Source of the DNA: an uncultured Amylibacter sp.
GTDB lineage: Bacteria > Pseudomonadota > Alphaproteobacteria > Rhodobacterales > Rhodobacteraceae
Reading direction: 5' to 3'
DNA: 64,000 nt
Assembly (NCBI GenBank): GCA_905182285.1
Contig: CAJJAY010000012.1
Span: 62,001-126,000, forward strand
The notes under the pieces were generated by a model, which ran no database searches, was not told where the DNA came from, and saw nothing but the letters and a program-made list of their open reading frames with translations. Positions 1 through 9,141 of the stretch are shown here, one piece after another. The position numbers and the translations under genes are program-made. The stretch's first letter is position 1, and each line of letters starts with the position of its first letter.

Positions 1-1174
1 CCATATCAATTTCAGCTTCTCCATTAACCATCATTTGTGCCATATAGTTGCCAACACCACCTGCTGCGGTAATACCAAAACTAAATCCTTCTGCTAACCA
101 CATATTCCGCAAACCAGGAGCTGGACCAACTAGTGGATTACCATCTGGCGTATAACAAATAGGGCCATTAAAATCATCCTTAAGGCCACTTTCTTCACAT
201 GAAGGCATACGATGAATCATTGCCATATACTGATCTTCAATTCTTTCTAAATTTAATGGAAATAAATCTGCCCTGAAACTATCAGGAACACCATATTCAA
301 ATCTTGCTGGAGCATGCTTCTCATATACGCCTAATATCCATCCGCCCCGCTCTTCACGAACATAAGACTGTGCATCAGCATCGCGTATAACTGGATGTTC
401 AGGATTTCCCTCTGCTCGCCATTTTTGCAACAATGGGTCTACATCAGTAACAATAAATTGATGCTCAACAGGTATTGCAGGGATTTTTATTCCCAAAAGC
501 CTTGCAGTTCTTTGGGCATGATTGCCCGTTGCAGTTACAACATGTTCAGCAGTTATAACTATTTGTTCCTCAGATGGTATTAAGTTTCCACCCTTCTCAA
601 CCATTTTGGTACATGTAACTTTCCATTCTTCACCAGTCCACTTGTAGCCATCAACCTGCCATTTTCTTTCAATACTTACGCCCATTTGTCGCGCGCCCTT
701 GGCCATTGCCATAGTAACATCAGCAGGATTAATATATCCATCTGTTGGATGGTATATTGCACCTTCCAAATCATCAGTTCTAATCAGTGGCCAACGCTCT
801 TTAATTTGATTTGGGGTAAGTTTTTCATATTCTATTCCTAGTGTCTCTGCTGTTGAGCCATATAACATATATTCATCCATACGGTCTTTGGTTTGAGCCA
901 TACGAAGATTACCTACAACTGAGAAGCCTGCATTTAATCCTGTTTCTGCTTCCAATGATTTGTAAAAATCAACTGAGTAATCATGTAAGTGTGAAGTAGC
1001 ATAACCCATATTAAATAGTGGCAACAATCCAGCAGCATGCCAGGTAGATCCAGATGTTAATTCATCACGCTCTAACAACATAATATCATTCCAGCCGTAT
1101 TTGGCTAAATGGTATGCTATACCTGTCCCAACAGCACCACCACCAACTACTAAAGCTTTTACATGAGTTTTCAT
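1..1174 (-). CDS. FAD-dependent dimethylglycine/sarcosine dehydrogenase-like protein (3' end cut by window)
   Basis: This gene is absent from the ORF track because its 3' end lies beyond base 1. I translated the minus strand from the ATG at 1174 and read 391 open codons. The N-terminus has a Rossmann FAD motif (VVGGGAVGTGIAYHL), followed by TSGSTWHAAGLL. In dimethylglycine and sarcosine dehydrogenases the His of this motif carries covalent 8alpha-N3-histidyl FAD. Family members oxidise N-methyl groups of glycine derivatives, usually with a C-terminal GcvT-like tetrahydrofolate domain that would lie outside the window. The visible part is the DAO (FAD oxidoreductase) domain. It is divergent from the M3 peptidase. 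The substrate (sarcosine, dimethylglycine or another methylamine) cannot be assigned from this half. Family confidence is high and substrate confidence low. Confidence 0.85.
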   Translation of the reverse strand, partial: MKTHVKALVVGGGAVGTGIAYHLAKYGWNDIMLLERDELTSGSTWHAAGLLPLFNMGYATSHLHDYSVDFYKSLEAETGLNAGFSVVGNLRMAQTKDRMDEYMLYGSTAETLGIEYEKLTPNQIKERWPLIRTDDLEGAIYHPTDGYINPADVTMAMAKGARQMGVSIERKWQVDGYKWTGEEWKVTCTKMVEKGGNLIPSEEQIVITAEHVVTATGNHAQRTARLLGIKIPAIPVEHQFIVTDVDPLLQKWRAEGNPEHPVIRDADAQSYVREERGGWILGVYEKHAPARFEYGVPDSFRADLFPLNLERIEDQYMAMIHRMPSCEESGLKDDFNGPICYTPDGNPLVGPAPGLRNMWLAEGFSFGITAAGGVGNYMAQMMVNGEAEIDM

Positions 1175-1336
1175 CTTCGAATCTCCAAATGAAAATAATA
1201 TGCAGAATTGCAGAAAAATCAGCAATAGCAGTCAACCTGCCGACTGTTTTTTTCAAAAAACGACAATGTTTGGATTTGATACTGGATTAGTAACAGCAAG
1301 CGCCCTAGATACATTAAAATAATAAGGAATTTCTTC

Positions 1337-3367
1337 ATGCAAACATCAAATCCACTACTGTTCAACTGGGAATCTAAATTTCAACTTCCACCTTTTGATT
1401 TAATAAAAGATTATCATTTTGATGAGGCGTTCAAAGAAGCTTTTTCTCAAATTGAATTAGCAATAGAAAAAATTGCCAATCAAGCTAACCTACCCACATT
1501 CGAGAATACTATAGAAGAACTAGAGCGATCTGATGGTTTAATGAATAAGGTTGCTAGTATTTTTGCAAACTTAGCAAGTTCAGATTCAAATTCAAAACTT
1601 GAAGAACTCCAGCGCGACTTAGCTCCCAAATGGGCTAAAATGGATTCAGACATTAAACTTAATAAAAAATTATTTGCTCGTGTTGATAGCCTTTATAAAA
1701 AAAGAGCATATTTAAACATAACAAAAGAACAGCTAAGAGTTTTAGAATTGTACCATCTTTCGTTTGTAAGATCAGGCGCAGAACTAAAAGACATTAAGCA
1801 AAAAAAATTAAAAAAAATACTCCAGCGTTTAGCTGAATTAGGTACAAATTTTACACAAAATTTACTAAAGGACGAACGCGATTGGTTTATGAGCATAACA
1901 GATGAGGATCTTATCGGATGCCCTCAATTTCTAAAAGATGCAGCCAGAGAAGCCGCTCAAGAGCGAAGTATCAATGGATATATAATAACGCTATCACGAA
2001 GTTTAATTGTGCCGTTCTTACAGTTTTCACCCCGACGCGATTTACGCCAAAAAGCTTTTAAGGCTTGGGAGCTACGTGGTGCAAATCAGGGAAAAACAAA
2101 TAATTTGAAAATTATTCAAGAGACACTTTTATTACGTCAAGAGCGCGCAAATTTACTGGGCTATAAATCATTTTCAGATTTTAAATTAGAAACAGAAATG
2201 GCTGGATCACCAGACAAAGTTACTGAATTATTAATGGCTGTATGGAAGCCTGCGAGACAAGCTGCTATTAACGATGCGAAAAAATTAACTGAAATGATGA
2301 ATGCCGATGGAACTATAGGAGATTTAACACCCGCAGATTGGCGATATTACTCAGAAAAAAGACGCGCGTCAGAGCACAATTTAAACGAGACAGAACTTAA
2401 GCCATACTTCCAATTAGACCAAATGATTAAGGCCTCGTTTTATTGCGCTAAAAAACTATTTAATTTAGATTTTCATCAAATAGATGCGCCAATGTATCAT
2501 CCAGATGTTCAGGCCTGGGAGGTAACTCGAAACAATGAGCATGTGGCTGTATTTATAGGTGATTATTTTGCTCGCCCTTCTAAAAGATCGGGAGCATGGT
2601 GTTCTAGATTTAGAGGCCAATCTTCTATGGATAAAAATCAGCGCCCCATTACAGTAAATGTTTGTAATTTTGCAAAAGCACCAAAAGGGCAAAAATCTCT
2701 GTTGAATTTTGACGATGCACGTACATTATTTCATGAATTTGGTCATGCTTTGCACTCAATGTTATCAAATGTAAAATATCCGTATATTTCAGGAACTTCA
2801 GTTGCACGTGATTTTGTTGAACTCCCCAGTCAACTATATGAACATTGGCTGTCTGTCCCATCTGTATTAGAAAAGTTTGCAATACATGCTGAAACCAATA
2901 GTCCAATTCCTAAACCTTTATTGGAAAAACTACTTGAGGCAGAAAACTATGATCAAGGGTTTTCAACTGTTGAATATGTTTCAAGTGCATTAGTTGATTT
3001 AGCATTTCATACGGAAACACCGCCTAAAGATCCCATGATGAAACAAAAAGAGATTCTTGATCAAATAGAAATGCCACCTGAAATAACAATGCGCCATGCA
3101 ACACCACATTTTGCTCATATATTTTCAGGCGATGGGTATTCTAGTGGATATTATAGTTACATGTGGTCAGAGGTAATGGATGCTGATGCATTTGAAGCAT
3201 TTAGAGAAGAAAATGATCCATTTAGCTCCAAGGTAGCCCATTTGTTGGAAAAACACATTTACTCTGCTGGTGGATCATTACCTGCTAATGAACTTTATAT
3301 GAACTTCCGTGGCTCAATGCCAAAAGTTGATGCATTACTTAAAGGTCGAGGATTTTTAGAGTGTTAG
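1337..3367 (+). CDS. dcp: M3 family metallopeptidase, peptidyl-dipeptidase Dcp type
   Basis: A 676-residue zinc metallopeptidase, close to the usual length of Dcp (about 680). The active-site helix FHEFGHALH places HExxH at residues 466-470. The downstream SGTSVARDFVELPSQ segment supplies the third zinc-ligand Glu typical of clan MA(E) family M3. The N-terminal NPLL...PPFDLI pattern and the C-terminal PKVDALLKGRGF are characteristic of the Dcp branch rather than oligopeptidase A. It likely removes dipeptides from the C-terminus of small peptides in the cytoplasm or periplasm. No signal peptide is visible, which favours the cytoplasm. The start ATG has AAGGAA about 8 nt upstream. It appears to be transcribed alone. 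Confidence 0.9.
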   Translation: MQTSNPLLFNWESKFQLPPFDLIKDYHFDEAFKEAFSQIELAIEKIANQANLPTFENTIEELERSDGLMNKVASIFANLASSDSNSKLEELQRDLAPKWAKMDSDIKLNKKLFARVDSLYKKRAYLNITKEQLRVLELYHLSFVRSGAELKDIKQKKLKKILQRLAELGTNFTQNLLKDERDWFMSITDEDLIGCPQFLKDAAREAAQERSINGYIITLSRSLIVPFLQFSPRRDLRQKAFKAWELRGANQGKTNNLKIIQETLLLRQERANLLGYKSFSDFKLETEMAGSPDKVTELLMAVWKPARQAAINDAKKLTEMMNADGTIGDLTPADWRYYSEKRRASEHNLNETELKPYFQLDQMIKASFYCAKKLFNLDFHQIDAPMYHPDVQAWEVTRNNEHVAVFIGDYFARPSKRSGAWCSRFRGQSSMDKNQRPITVNVCNFAKAPKGQKSLLNFDDARTLFHEFGHALHSMLSNVKYPYISGTSVARDFVELPSQLYEHWLSVPSVLEKFAIHAETNSPIPKPLLEKLLEAENYDQGFSTVEYVSSALVDLAFHTETPPKDPMMKQKEILDQIEMPPEITMRHATPHFAHIFSGDGYSSGYYSYMWSEVMDADAFEAFREENDPFSSKVAHLLEKHIYSAGGSLPANELYMNFRGSMPKVDALLKGRGFLEC

Positions 3368-3413
3368 AATTCTAGTAATGGTTTATTTAAAAATATTGGC
3401 TGCTGGTTAAAAG

Positions 3414-3911
3414 CTAATTTCTCAGCTCATTTTCAAAAACACCCCAAATATTAGCTTTTAATACCCATCCTTTTCTTTTTTTAACGTAAACTTTGCACCA
3501 ACTAATATTACATTCATCTAAATTTCCAATTACGCCTTTTTCAGCAAAAAATACTATGTCAGAACCTACATTTTGCCGCCGCGTGACTGGATTCTTTTCT
3601 CCTTTAAAAACCACCGTTCTATTTCCAGAAAGTAATCTGAAATGCATCCAACCACCTTGGCCATCAATATCTTGCACTCGGCGCCAATGCCCATATTCAC
3701 CCGTAATCATAAGAGGCATGTTTTGATGCTTGTAGACCCAATCAATCCTATGCAATTTTGAGGGGCCTCTTCTTGCAAACCCTTCACCTGCTTTCATAGA
3801 TACAAACCTTGGAATTGGTAGATTGGTAACTGACCCTCGCTCTTTTGCTTCAGCAAAAGGGGGCCATAATAATAATATTGTAATTGCAATTATTTTGCTA
3901 AATTTATACAT
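3414..3911 (-). CDS. Exported bacterial SH3-domain protein
   Basis: The ORF track begins at 3962. The ATG at 3911 is preferred because it has AAGG in ribosome-binding position and starts a clean signal peptide (MYKFSKIIAITILLLWPPFAEA), giving 165 residues. The mature part holds two SH3-like repeats. The first runs around PSKLHRIDWVYKHQNMPL with a WRRVQDIDGQGGW signature. The second runs through ISWCKVYVKKRKGWV. Bacterial SH3 (SH3_4/DUF1058) domains usually bind cell-wall peptides or mediate periplasmic contacts, but the role here is unknown. It is divergent from the adjacent D-2-hydroxyacid dehydrogenase, a pairing I recall from other alphaproteobacteria. Confidence 0.8.
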   Translation of the reverse strand: MYKFSKIIAITILLLWPPFAEAKERGSVTNLPIPRFVSMKAGEGFARRGPSKLHRIDWVYKHQNMPLMITGEYGHWRRVQDIDGQGGWMHFRLLSGNRTVVFKGEKNPVTRRQNVGSDIVFFAEKGVIGNLDECNISWCKVYVKKRKGWVLKANIWGVFENELRN

Positions 3912-4018
3912 AGTTAACCTTAAATTTACATTATTATCAGTGTTGAATTTTCCACCTTCCACAATGGCTTATAATTTGCCAGAATGTGTACAAGAAATCC
4001 AGTAGGAGAATCTATTAA

Positions 4019-5002
4019 ATGCCGAATTCTACATTTAAAGTTATTGTAACAAGAAAACTACCCAATACAGTTGAAGCAAGGCTGAAAGAACTTTTTGATG
4101 TGGAATTCAGTCAAAATGATATCCCTTTAAATAGATCCGAATTAGTTACTGCAATGCAACGTGCTGATGTTTTGGTACCTACACTAAATGATAACATCGA
4201 TGCATCAGTATTAGCTGAATCAGGTAATCAATTAAAACTTTTAGCAAATTATGGCTCAGGCGTAGATCACATTGATGTAGAAGCAGCACATGAGCGTGGA
4301 ATTTTAGTTTCTAATTCGCCCACAGTCAGCTCTTCAGACACTGCAGATATGACAATTGCACTTATATTAGCAGTAATGAGACGCTTTAAAGAAGGTTCAA
4401 ACGTCATGGAGTCTGGTGATTGGCAAGGATGGGCGCCCTCAGCATTTTTAGGAACAAGGGTTGCAGGAAAAACAATAGGAATTTTAGGTATGGGCCGAAT
4501 TGGAACTGCATTAGCTGAGAGAGCAAGGGCGTTTGGTTTAAATGTATGTTATCATAATAGAAAAAAAGTCCACCCAGATACAGAAACACGTCTAAACGCA
4601 GACTACTATGAAAATTTTCATGAGATGTTATCTAAGATTGATATTCTTGCCACATGTTGTCCTTTAAGTGTTGAAACACATCATATTTTAGACTCAAAAG
4701 CTTTGAGTTTCATGAAACCCAGTGCAGTAGTTGTAAATACTGCCCGCGGAGCTTTAATCGACGAAGCCGCATTAGAAAACGCTCTCTTAAAAGGAAGCTT
4801 AGCTGCTGCTGGTTTGGATGTTTTAGCTACTGGCAAAAATGTAAATAAAACACTTTGTGAATTACCTAATGTAATGTTGCTTCCTCATATGGGTTCGGCA
4901 ACCCAAGAAGCACGGCACGAAATGGGTGAAACAGTTATATTAAATATAAAAATGCACCAAGATGGTCATCGCCCACCTAATATGTGTATACCAAAATTTT
5001 AA
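4019..5002 (+). CDS. D-2-hydroxyacid dehydrogenase (D-glycerate/glyoxylate-hydroxypyruvate reductase-like)
   Basis: A 327-residue enzyme of the D-isomer-specific 2-hydroxyacid dehydrogenase family, which reduces 2-oxoacids such as hydroxypyruvate or glyoxylate with NAD(P)H. The substrate loop LANYGSGVDHIDVEAA, nucleotide-binding motif GILGMGRIG, catalytic Arg243 (NTARGALID) and catalytic His290 (LLPHMGSATQEAR) are present. A basic residue after the second Rossmann strand (YHNRKK) would suit NADPH. Oddly, the conserved DVFxxEP segment reads DVLATGKN, so position 272, where the catalytic Glu belongs, is Gly. The R-to-E spacing of 29 residues fits the family, so this is a substitution and not an alignment slip. 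It may be impaired or use an altered mechanism. Confidence 0.85.
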   Translation: MPNSTFKVIVTRKLPNTVEARLKELFDVEFSQNDIPLNRSELVTAMQRADVLVPTLNDNIDASVLAESGNQLKLLANYGSGVDHIDVEAAHERGILVSNSPTVSSSDTADMTIALILAVMRRFKEGSNVMESGDWQGWAPSAFLGTRVAGKTIGILGMGRIGTALAERARAFGLNVCYHNRKKVHPDTETRLNADYYENFHEMLSKIDILATCCPLSVETHHILDSKALSFMKPSAVVVNTARGALIDEAALENALLKGSLAAAGLDVLATGKNVNKTLCELPNVMLLPHMGSATQEARHEMGETVILNIKMHQDGHRPPNMCIPKF

Positions 5003-5544
5003 ACTTTATAAAGCGATATACCATTTACAATGGTACCATCTTTAACGACTTCACAAAGCACACCTCTTAAACGATATTTGATATTTTCATTATGCCTCAC
5101 CCAGTCAAGCGCATCACTTCCATATCTAACTTTCCATTTTACACATGCATTATTCCAATGATCACTTATACGAAGTAGGGCTGATCCAGCTTGTACTACT
5201 GAACCCACTGGTAAATTTTCATGTGACAAATCCATATCAACTATAAAAGTATCCCCAGGGTGTGTTTCTTCATTACCCGGTGCATATATCAGATCCAATA
5301 CTCTTTTTTGTAAAATACTAACCTGTATTCGGGGATCACCAGATCCATCATCTTTCTTTAACCAAGGTGTATGTGACCACCTACAACCTTGCACTCCACC
5401 AGCAATACTAACTGATAATTGATTAACAAAAGTACGCTTACTAAAATCTGGCCTATAACAAAGCTGTTCAATTTTTGCGTTGTTTTTAGGAGCTGCTAAA
5501 ATTGATGGAATTGCAGTATCTAATTTATCTCGATTAGGTTTCAT
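4999..5544 (-). CDS. MOSC domain protein
   Basis: A 181-residue MOSC (molybdenum cofactor sulfurase C-terminal) domain protein. The conserved segment GCRWSHTPW near residue 55 and the Cys-containing stretch NACVKWKVRYGSDALDWV match the stand-alone MOSC family found in alphaproteobacteria. MOSC proteins are thought to bind or deliver sulfur or molybdenum cofactor to enzymes. The actual partner is unknown. The start overlaps the end of moeB by 11 bp, so the two are probably co-transcribed, which fits a Moco or sulfur-transfer role. Its 3' end overlaps the convergent hydroxyacid dehydrogenase by 4 bp. Confidence 0.85.
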   Translation of the reverse strand: MKPNRDKLDTAIPSILAAPKNNAKIEQLCYRPDFSKRTFVNQLSVSIAGGVQGCRWSHTPWLKKDDGSGDPRIQVSILQKRVLDLIYAPGNEETHPGDTFIVDMDLSHENLPVGSVVQAGSALLRISDHWNNACVKWKVRYGSDALDWVRHNENIKYRLRGVLCEVVKDGTIVNGISLYKV

Positions 5545-6448
5545 AGTGCTCCTTACAGATTTTACAATTTATATTCTTTTTTATGTTTATTTTACTAAAT
5601 TCGTTATTCAAAGCATCAAAAATCATCAATTTATTAGTTAAATTTACTCCTGCACCAGTTATTTTCTTTATAACCTCAGAAGCCATAACAGAGCCAATAA
5701 TTCCAGGTAGTGCTCCCATAACGCCGCCTTCCGCACAATTTGGAGCTAAACCATCAGCTGGTTCAATTGGAAAAATACATGCATAACATGCTGAATTTTT
5801 TGTCTCATTAAATATACTTACCTGGCCTTCCCATTGACTAATAGCGCCAGAAACTAAAGGCTTATTTAATTTAACACATGCCAAATTTACAACTTGGCGA
5901 GTTGAGAAATTATCTGAACCATCTACAATTAAATCAAATTCAATAAATAATAGTTCTGCCTCAAGCGTTGTTAAACGTCTATTAAATGGTAATATGTCTA
6001 TAAAAGGGTTAAGTTTTTTAATTTTATCTTTTACTGCAAATACTTTTGGATAATCTAAATGATCTTCATCAAATAGCACTTGTCTTTGTAAATTTGATAA
6101 GCTTACTAAATCATCATCAATCACACCAATAGTTCCAACACCTGCAGCTGCTAAATATGACAATATAGGAGATCCAAGCCCTCCAGCACCAACGACTAAA
6201 ACTTTTGCTTTTCGTAACTTTGATTGCCCTTGCCCACCTATTTCTCGTAATAGTATATGCCTTGAATATCTGTCTAATTCAGTTTCAGTCATAGATGATT
6301 GAGGTATCTCATCAGGTGAAGTTGATAGTTCAATTCTGGTTTTTGCTGATTTACGCCGTAAAATTCTGATATATAAATAAATTATACATATTAACCCGAT
6401 TAGGAATGCTCCCTCAGGTGTTATAATTTGGTTTAATGATATATTCAT
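5534..6448 (-). CDS. moeB: MoeB/ThiF-family adenylyltransferase with N-terminal membrane anchor
   Basis: A 304-residue E1-like enzyme that adenylates the C-terminal Gly-Gly of a sulfur-carrier protein (MoaD or ThiS). After a single N-terminal hydrophobic segment (about residues 10-28) come LDRYSRHILLREIGGQG, the ATP-binding VVGAGGLGSP and DxDxVxxSNLQRQ-type motifs, the Cys loop LAPNCAEGGVMG, and two zinc CxxC pairs (CYAC and CKIC). The N-terminal anchor is an addition relative to E. coli MoeB; an internal Met before TELDRYSRH would give a soluble form. Its ATG overlaps the dut stop in TAATG, so translation is probably coupled. Whether it serves Moco, thiamine or both cannot be decided here. 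Confidence 0.88.
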   Translation of the reverse strand: MNISLNQIITPEGAFLIGLICIIYLYIRILRRKSAKTRIELSTSPDEIPQSSMTETELDRYSRHILLREIGGQGQSKLRKAKVLVVGAGGLGSPILSYLAAAGVGTIGVIDDDLVSLSNLQRQVLFDEDHLDYPKVFAVKDKIKKLNPFIDILPFNRRLTTLEAELLFIEFDLIVDGSDNFSTRQVVNLACVKLNKPLVSGAISQWEGQVSIFNETKNSACYACIFPIEPADGLAPNCAEGGVMGALPGIIGSVMASEVIKKITGAGVNLTNKLMIFDALNNEFSKINIKKNINCKICKEHYET

Positions 6449-6918
6449 TAAGAAACCCCAGTTGACCCAAACCCATTTGTATCACGAAGTGTTTTGTCTA
6501 AATTAATTACTGGATTCAAAACAGCCTGAACTATTGGTGCAAAAATTATTTGTGCAATTCTATCACCGTGCTTGATATGAAAATCATTATTTCCGTAATT
6601 GATTAACACAACACCTATTTCTCCACGGAAATCTGAATCTATTGTTCCAGGTGAATTTAAAACGCTAATGCCAAATTTTAAAGCTAACCCAGATCTAGGT
6701 CTAATTTGTGCTTCGTATCCAATAGGTATAGATATTGCTAGGCCAGTTGGGATTAGCAACCATTTTTGACTTAATATAGTTTTTCCCAGTTCACGATGTT
6801 CCATACTGAAATTTGCCCTTAAGTCCATTCCAGCTGATTGGCTTGTTTCATATGAAGGCAGAGCAATTTTTCTGTCCGCATGCTCCAAAAAATTTATTTG
6901 GATATCCAAATTTATCAT
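6448..6918 (-). CDS. dut: dUTP diphosphatase
   Basis: A 156-residue trimeric dUTPase that hydrolyses dUTP to dUMP and pyrophosphate, keeping uracil out of DNA and feeding thymidylate synthesis. The five-motif order is visible: AGMDLRA (motif 1), PRSGLALKFG (motif 2), NSPGTIDSDFRGE with the catalytic Asp (motif 3), GDRIAQIIF (motif 4) and the C-terminal glycine-rich NGFGSTG (motif 5). Length is normal. It overlaps coaBC by ATGA and moeB by TAATG. The coaBC-dut pairing is common in proteobacteria. Confidence 0.97.
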   Translation of the reverse strand: MINLDIQINFLEHADRKIALPSYETSQSAGMDLRANFSMEHRELGKTILSQKWLLIPTGLAISIPIGYEAQIRPRSGLALKFGISVLNSPGTIDSDFRGEIGVVLINYGNNDFHIKHGDRIAQIIFAPIVQAVLNPVINLDKTLRDTNGFGSTGVS

Positions 6919-8111
6919 ATTCCTAGATCCACTATTTTTTTTGCCAATTGATTTGCAACAGCACTTTTTGACATTCTAGGCCACTCTTCATTCTCACTCG
7001 AAGAAATCAAAGTTATTTGATTTTCTTCACCACCCATTATTCCAGTTTCTGGCGAAACATCATTTAATAAAATCCAATCACAACCTTTACTATTTCTTTT
7101 TTCAGTTGCATTTTTTAATAAATTATCTGTTTCAGCAGCAAACCCAATAACTAATTTTGGCCGGTTATGTTCTAAATTAGATATAGTTTTCAAAATATCA
7201 GGATTTTCAACAAAATTAATTTTCAAGCCATCATTTAAACCGTTTTTCTTTATTTTGTTTATATTTTGATTTTCAACCCGCCAGTCAGAAACTGCTGCTG
7301 AAAAAATAGCAACATCACATGGTATTGCTGATTTTACTGCCTTTAGCATTTCAATTGCAGTTTCAACTTTAATTATATGACAATTTTTAGGCATTTCACT
7401 TATTGAAGGCCCAGATATAAAAGTTACTTTTGCGCCTAATGCAATTAATGCATTAGCTATTGCACTGCCTTGGTTTCCAGAAGATCTATTGGCAATATAT
7501 CTCACTGGATCAATTGGTTCATGGGTTGGACCAGAAGTAATTAAAATATGTTTATTTCTTAAAGGCCCATTAATTAATATTTCTGAAGCAGCTTTAACTA
7601 TTGCCTCTGGCTCTGACATGCGTCCAAAGCCAAATTCACCACAAGCCATATCTCCTTCTTCTGGCCCAGAAAAATGAATGCCATTTTTCATTAAAATTTT
7701 AACATTATTTTGTGTGGCGGGATGCTCCCACATTCTAACATTCATTGCTGGAGCAATTAGTACTGGTGTATCAGTAGCCAGTAGAAGCGTTGAGGCCAAA
7801 TCACTAGCAACTCCAAATGCCATTTTTGCCATCAAATTAGCAGTGGCTGGTGCAACAACAATTAAGTCAGAAGATCTTGATAATTCTATATGACCCATTT
7901 CAGATTCATCGTTCAAATCAAATAAATCTTTAAATACTTTATTTTTTGACAACGCAGCAACTGATAGTGGCGTAACAAATTCAGCAGCCCCTCTTGTCAT
8001 CACAGGGACTACAGTAGCACCTTTTTTTTGAAACTCTCTAATTAACTGAAGCGATTTATAGGCAGCTATACCACCGCCTATAATTAATAAGATTCGTCTT
8101 CCATGAAACAT
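6915..8111 (-). CDS. coaBC: Bifunctional phosphopantothenoylcysteine decarboxylase / phosphopantothenate-cysteine ligase
   Basis: A 398-residue fusion catalysing two consecutive steps of coenzyme A synthesis. The N-terminal flavoprotein half (CoaC) has the active-site His in EMGHIELSR, the FMN region PATANLMAKMA and the PAMNVRMWEHPATQNN signature. The C-terminal half (CoaB) starts near ITSGPTHEPIDPVRYIANRSSG, contains AAVSDWR and KIKK, and shows a ligase-type nucleotide site. Length matches the family. It lies 63 bp downstream of rpoH on the same strand and overlaps dut by 4 bp. Confidence 0.97.
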   Translation of the reverse strand: MFHGRRILLIIGGGIAAYKSLQLIREFQKKGATVVPVMTRGAAEFVTPLSVAALSKNKVFKDLFDLNDESEMGHIELSRSSDLIVVAPATANLMAKMAFGVASDLASTLLLATDTPVLIAPAMNVRMWEHPATQNNVKILMKNGIHFSGPEEGDMACGEFGFGRMSEPEAIVKAASEILINGPLRNKHILITSGPTHEPIDPVRYIANRSSGNQGSAIANALIALGAKVTFISGPSISEMPKNCHIIKVETAIEMLKAVKSAIPCDVAIFSAAVSDWRVENQNINKIKKNGLNDGLKINFVENPDILKTISNLEHNRPKLVIGFAAETDNLLKNATEKRNSKGCDWILLNDVSPETGIMGGEENQITLISSSENEEWPRMSKSAVANQLAKKIVDLGI

Positions 8112-8174
8112 AACTGATCACCAATTGTTAGTGATAGTCTGTTTAATCTCGAAGTAGGCTTCTGGCAAGTCGCG

Positions 8175-9059
8175 TTATACTAATTCAATATGCCTAGATG
8201 CATTATGGCCGTCTGAACCCATTCGTTTCTTTAGCTTTTCCAATGCAGCGTTTTCTATTTGTCTAATTCGTTCTTTTGACAATTTTAATTCAATACCAAT
8301 ACTTTCTAAAGTTCTAGGAGAATCAATCATTTTTCTTTGAATAACAATATACTTTTCACGATCATTTAACACTTCCATGGATTGTCCAATCCAAGTTTTT
8401 AATTTTTTCTCATCAAAACTTTGTTCAACAATATCAGCCCCATTTGGCGCATCATCTGCAAGAGTTTCAATCCATTCGCGGCCTTCATCATCGTTTGATT
8501 GAATGGCATTTAAAGACATATCTCCGCCAGACATGCGACCATTCATCATCATAACATCTCGCATTGGAACACCTAATTCAGTACTTACTTGCTCCAAAAT
8601 CTGCGCTGGGGTAACCGTTTGATTATTTTGAACGGCGTCACGTTCAAGCTGAGCTTTTACTCTCTTAATATTAAAAAACAACGATTTTTGATTTGTTGTA
8701 CTACCAGTTCGAACCATAGAATAATTTCGCATCACAAAGTCTTGTATAGATGCCTTTACCCACCATTGAGCATATGTTGAAAATCTCACACCTTTATCTG
8801 GATCAAATTTGTCTGCAGCTTTCATCAGACCCATTCCAGCCTCTTGTATAAGATCCTGTTGTGATACACCGTATCTGCGGAATTTTGATGCCATAGAGAT
8901 AGCAAGCCGCATATATGCATTAATTAATCTATGCAACGCATCTTCATCTTTATGGTCACGCCATGCTACTGCAAGTTTATATTCTGTATCAACGTCTAGC
9001 ATTTCTGCTTTCATGGCAGTTTTTTGCAAACGTTTTTCATAGGATGTATCAAGTGTCAT
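8175..9059 (-). CDS. rpoH: RNA polymerase sigma-32 factor, RpoHII-like
   Basis: A 294-residue group 3 sigma factor. Region 2 shows MRLAISMASKFRRYG, DLIQEAGMGLMKAADKFDP and FSTYAQWWVKASIQDFV. The RpoH box is QKSLFFNIK. Region 4 ends in the helix-turn-helix LESIGIELKLSKERIRQIEN. The RYG...DLIQEAG and SGGDMSLNAIQ segments resemble the RpoHII paralog of Rhodobacterales more than the housekeeping RpoHI. In Rhodobacter, RpoHII acts in the singlet-oxygen and oxidative response. That paralog assignment is from memory of the family. It heads the minus-strand run toward coaBC and is divergent from cobU across a short AT-rich gap. Confidence 0.9.
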   Translation of the reverse strand: MTLDTSYEKRLQKTAMKAEMLDVDTEYKLAVAWRDHKDEDALHRLINAYMRLAISMASKFRRYGVSQQDLIQEAGMGLMKAADKFDPDKGVRFSTYAQWWVKASIQDFVMRNYSMVRTGSTTNQKSLFFNIKRVKAQLERDAVQNNQTVTPAQILEQVSTELGVPMRDVMMMNGRMSGGDMSLNAIQSNDDEGREWIETLADDAPNGADIVEQSFDEKKLKTWIGQSMEVLNDREKYIVIQRKMIDSPRTLESIGIELKLSKERIRQIENAALEKLKKRMGSDGHNASRHIELV

Positions 9060-9141
9060 ATTTTATTTTTCTTTATCTAATGTTTCAGTTTGTATAATTG
9101 TTACGCAACAAGCCAATAATTGGATCACTTTGAGGTTGAAT

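Noticed and set aside
395-583. Plus-strand 62-codon ORF in the track
   Set aside because: It lies antisense to the partial FAD dehydrogenase, which reads continuously on the minus strand with clear motifs.
9060-9141. Cobalamin riboswitch before cobU
   Set aside because: The gap to rpoH is about 80 bp, too short for the B12 aptamer, and no B12-box-like sequence was seen.
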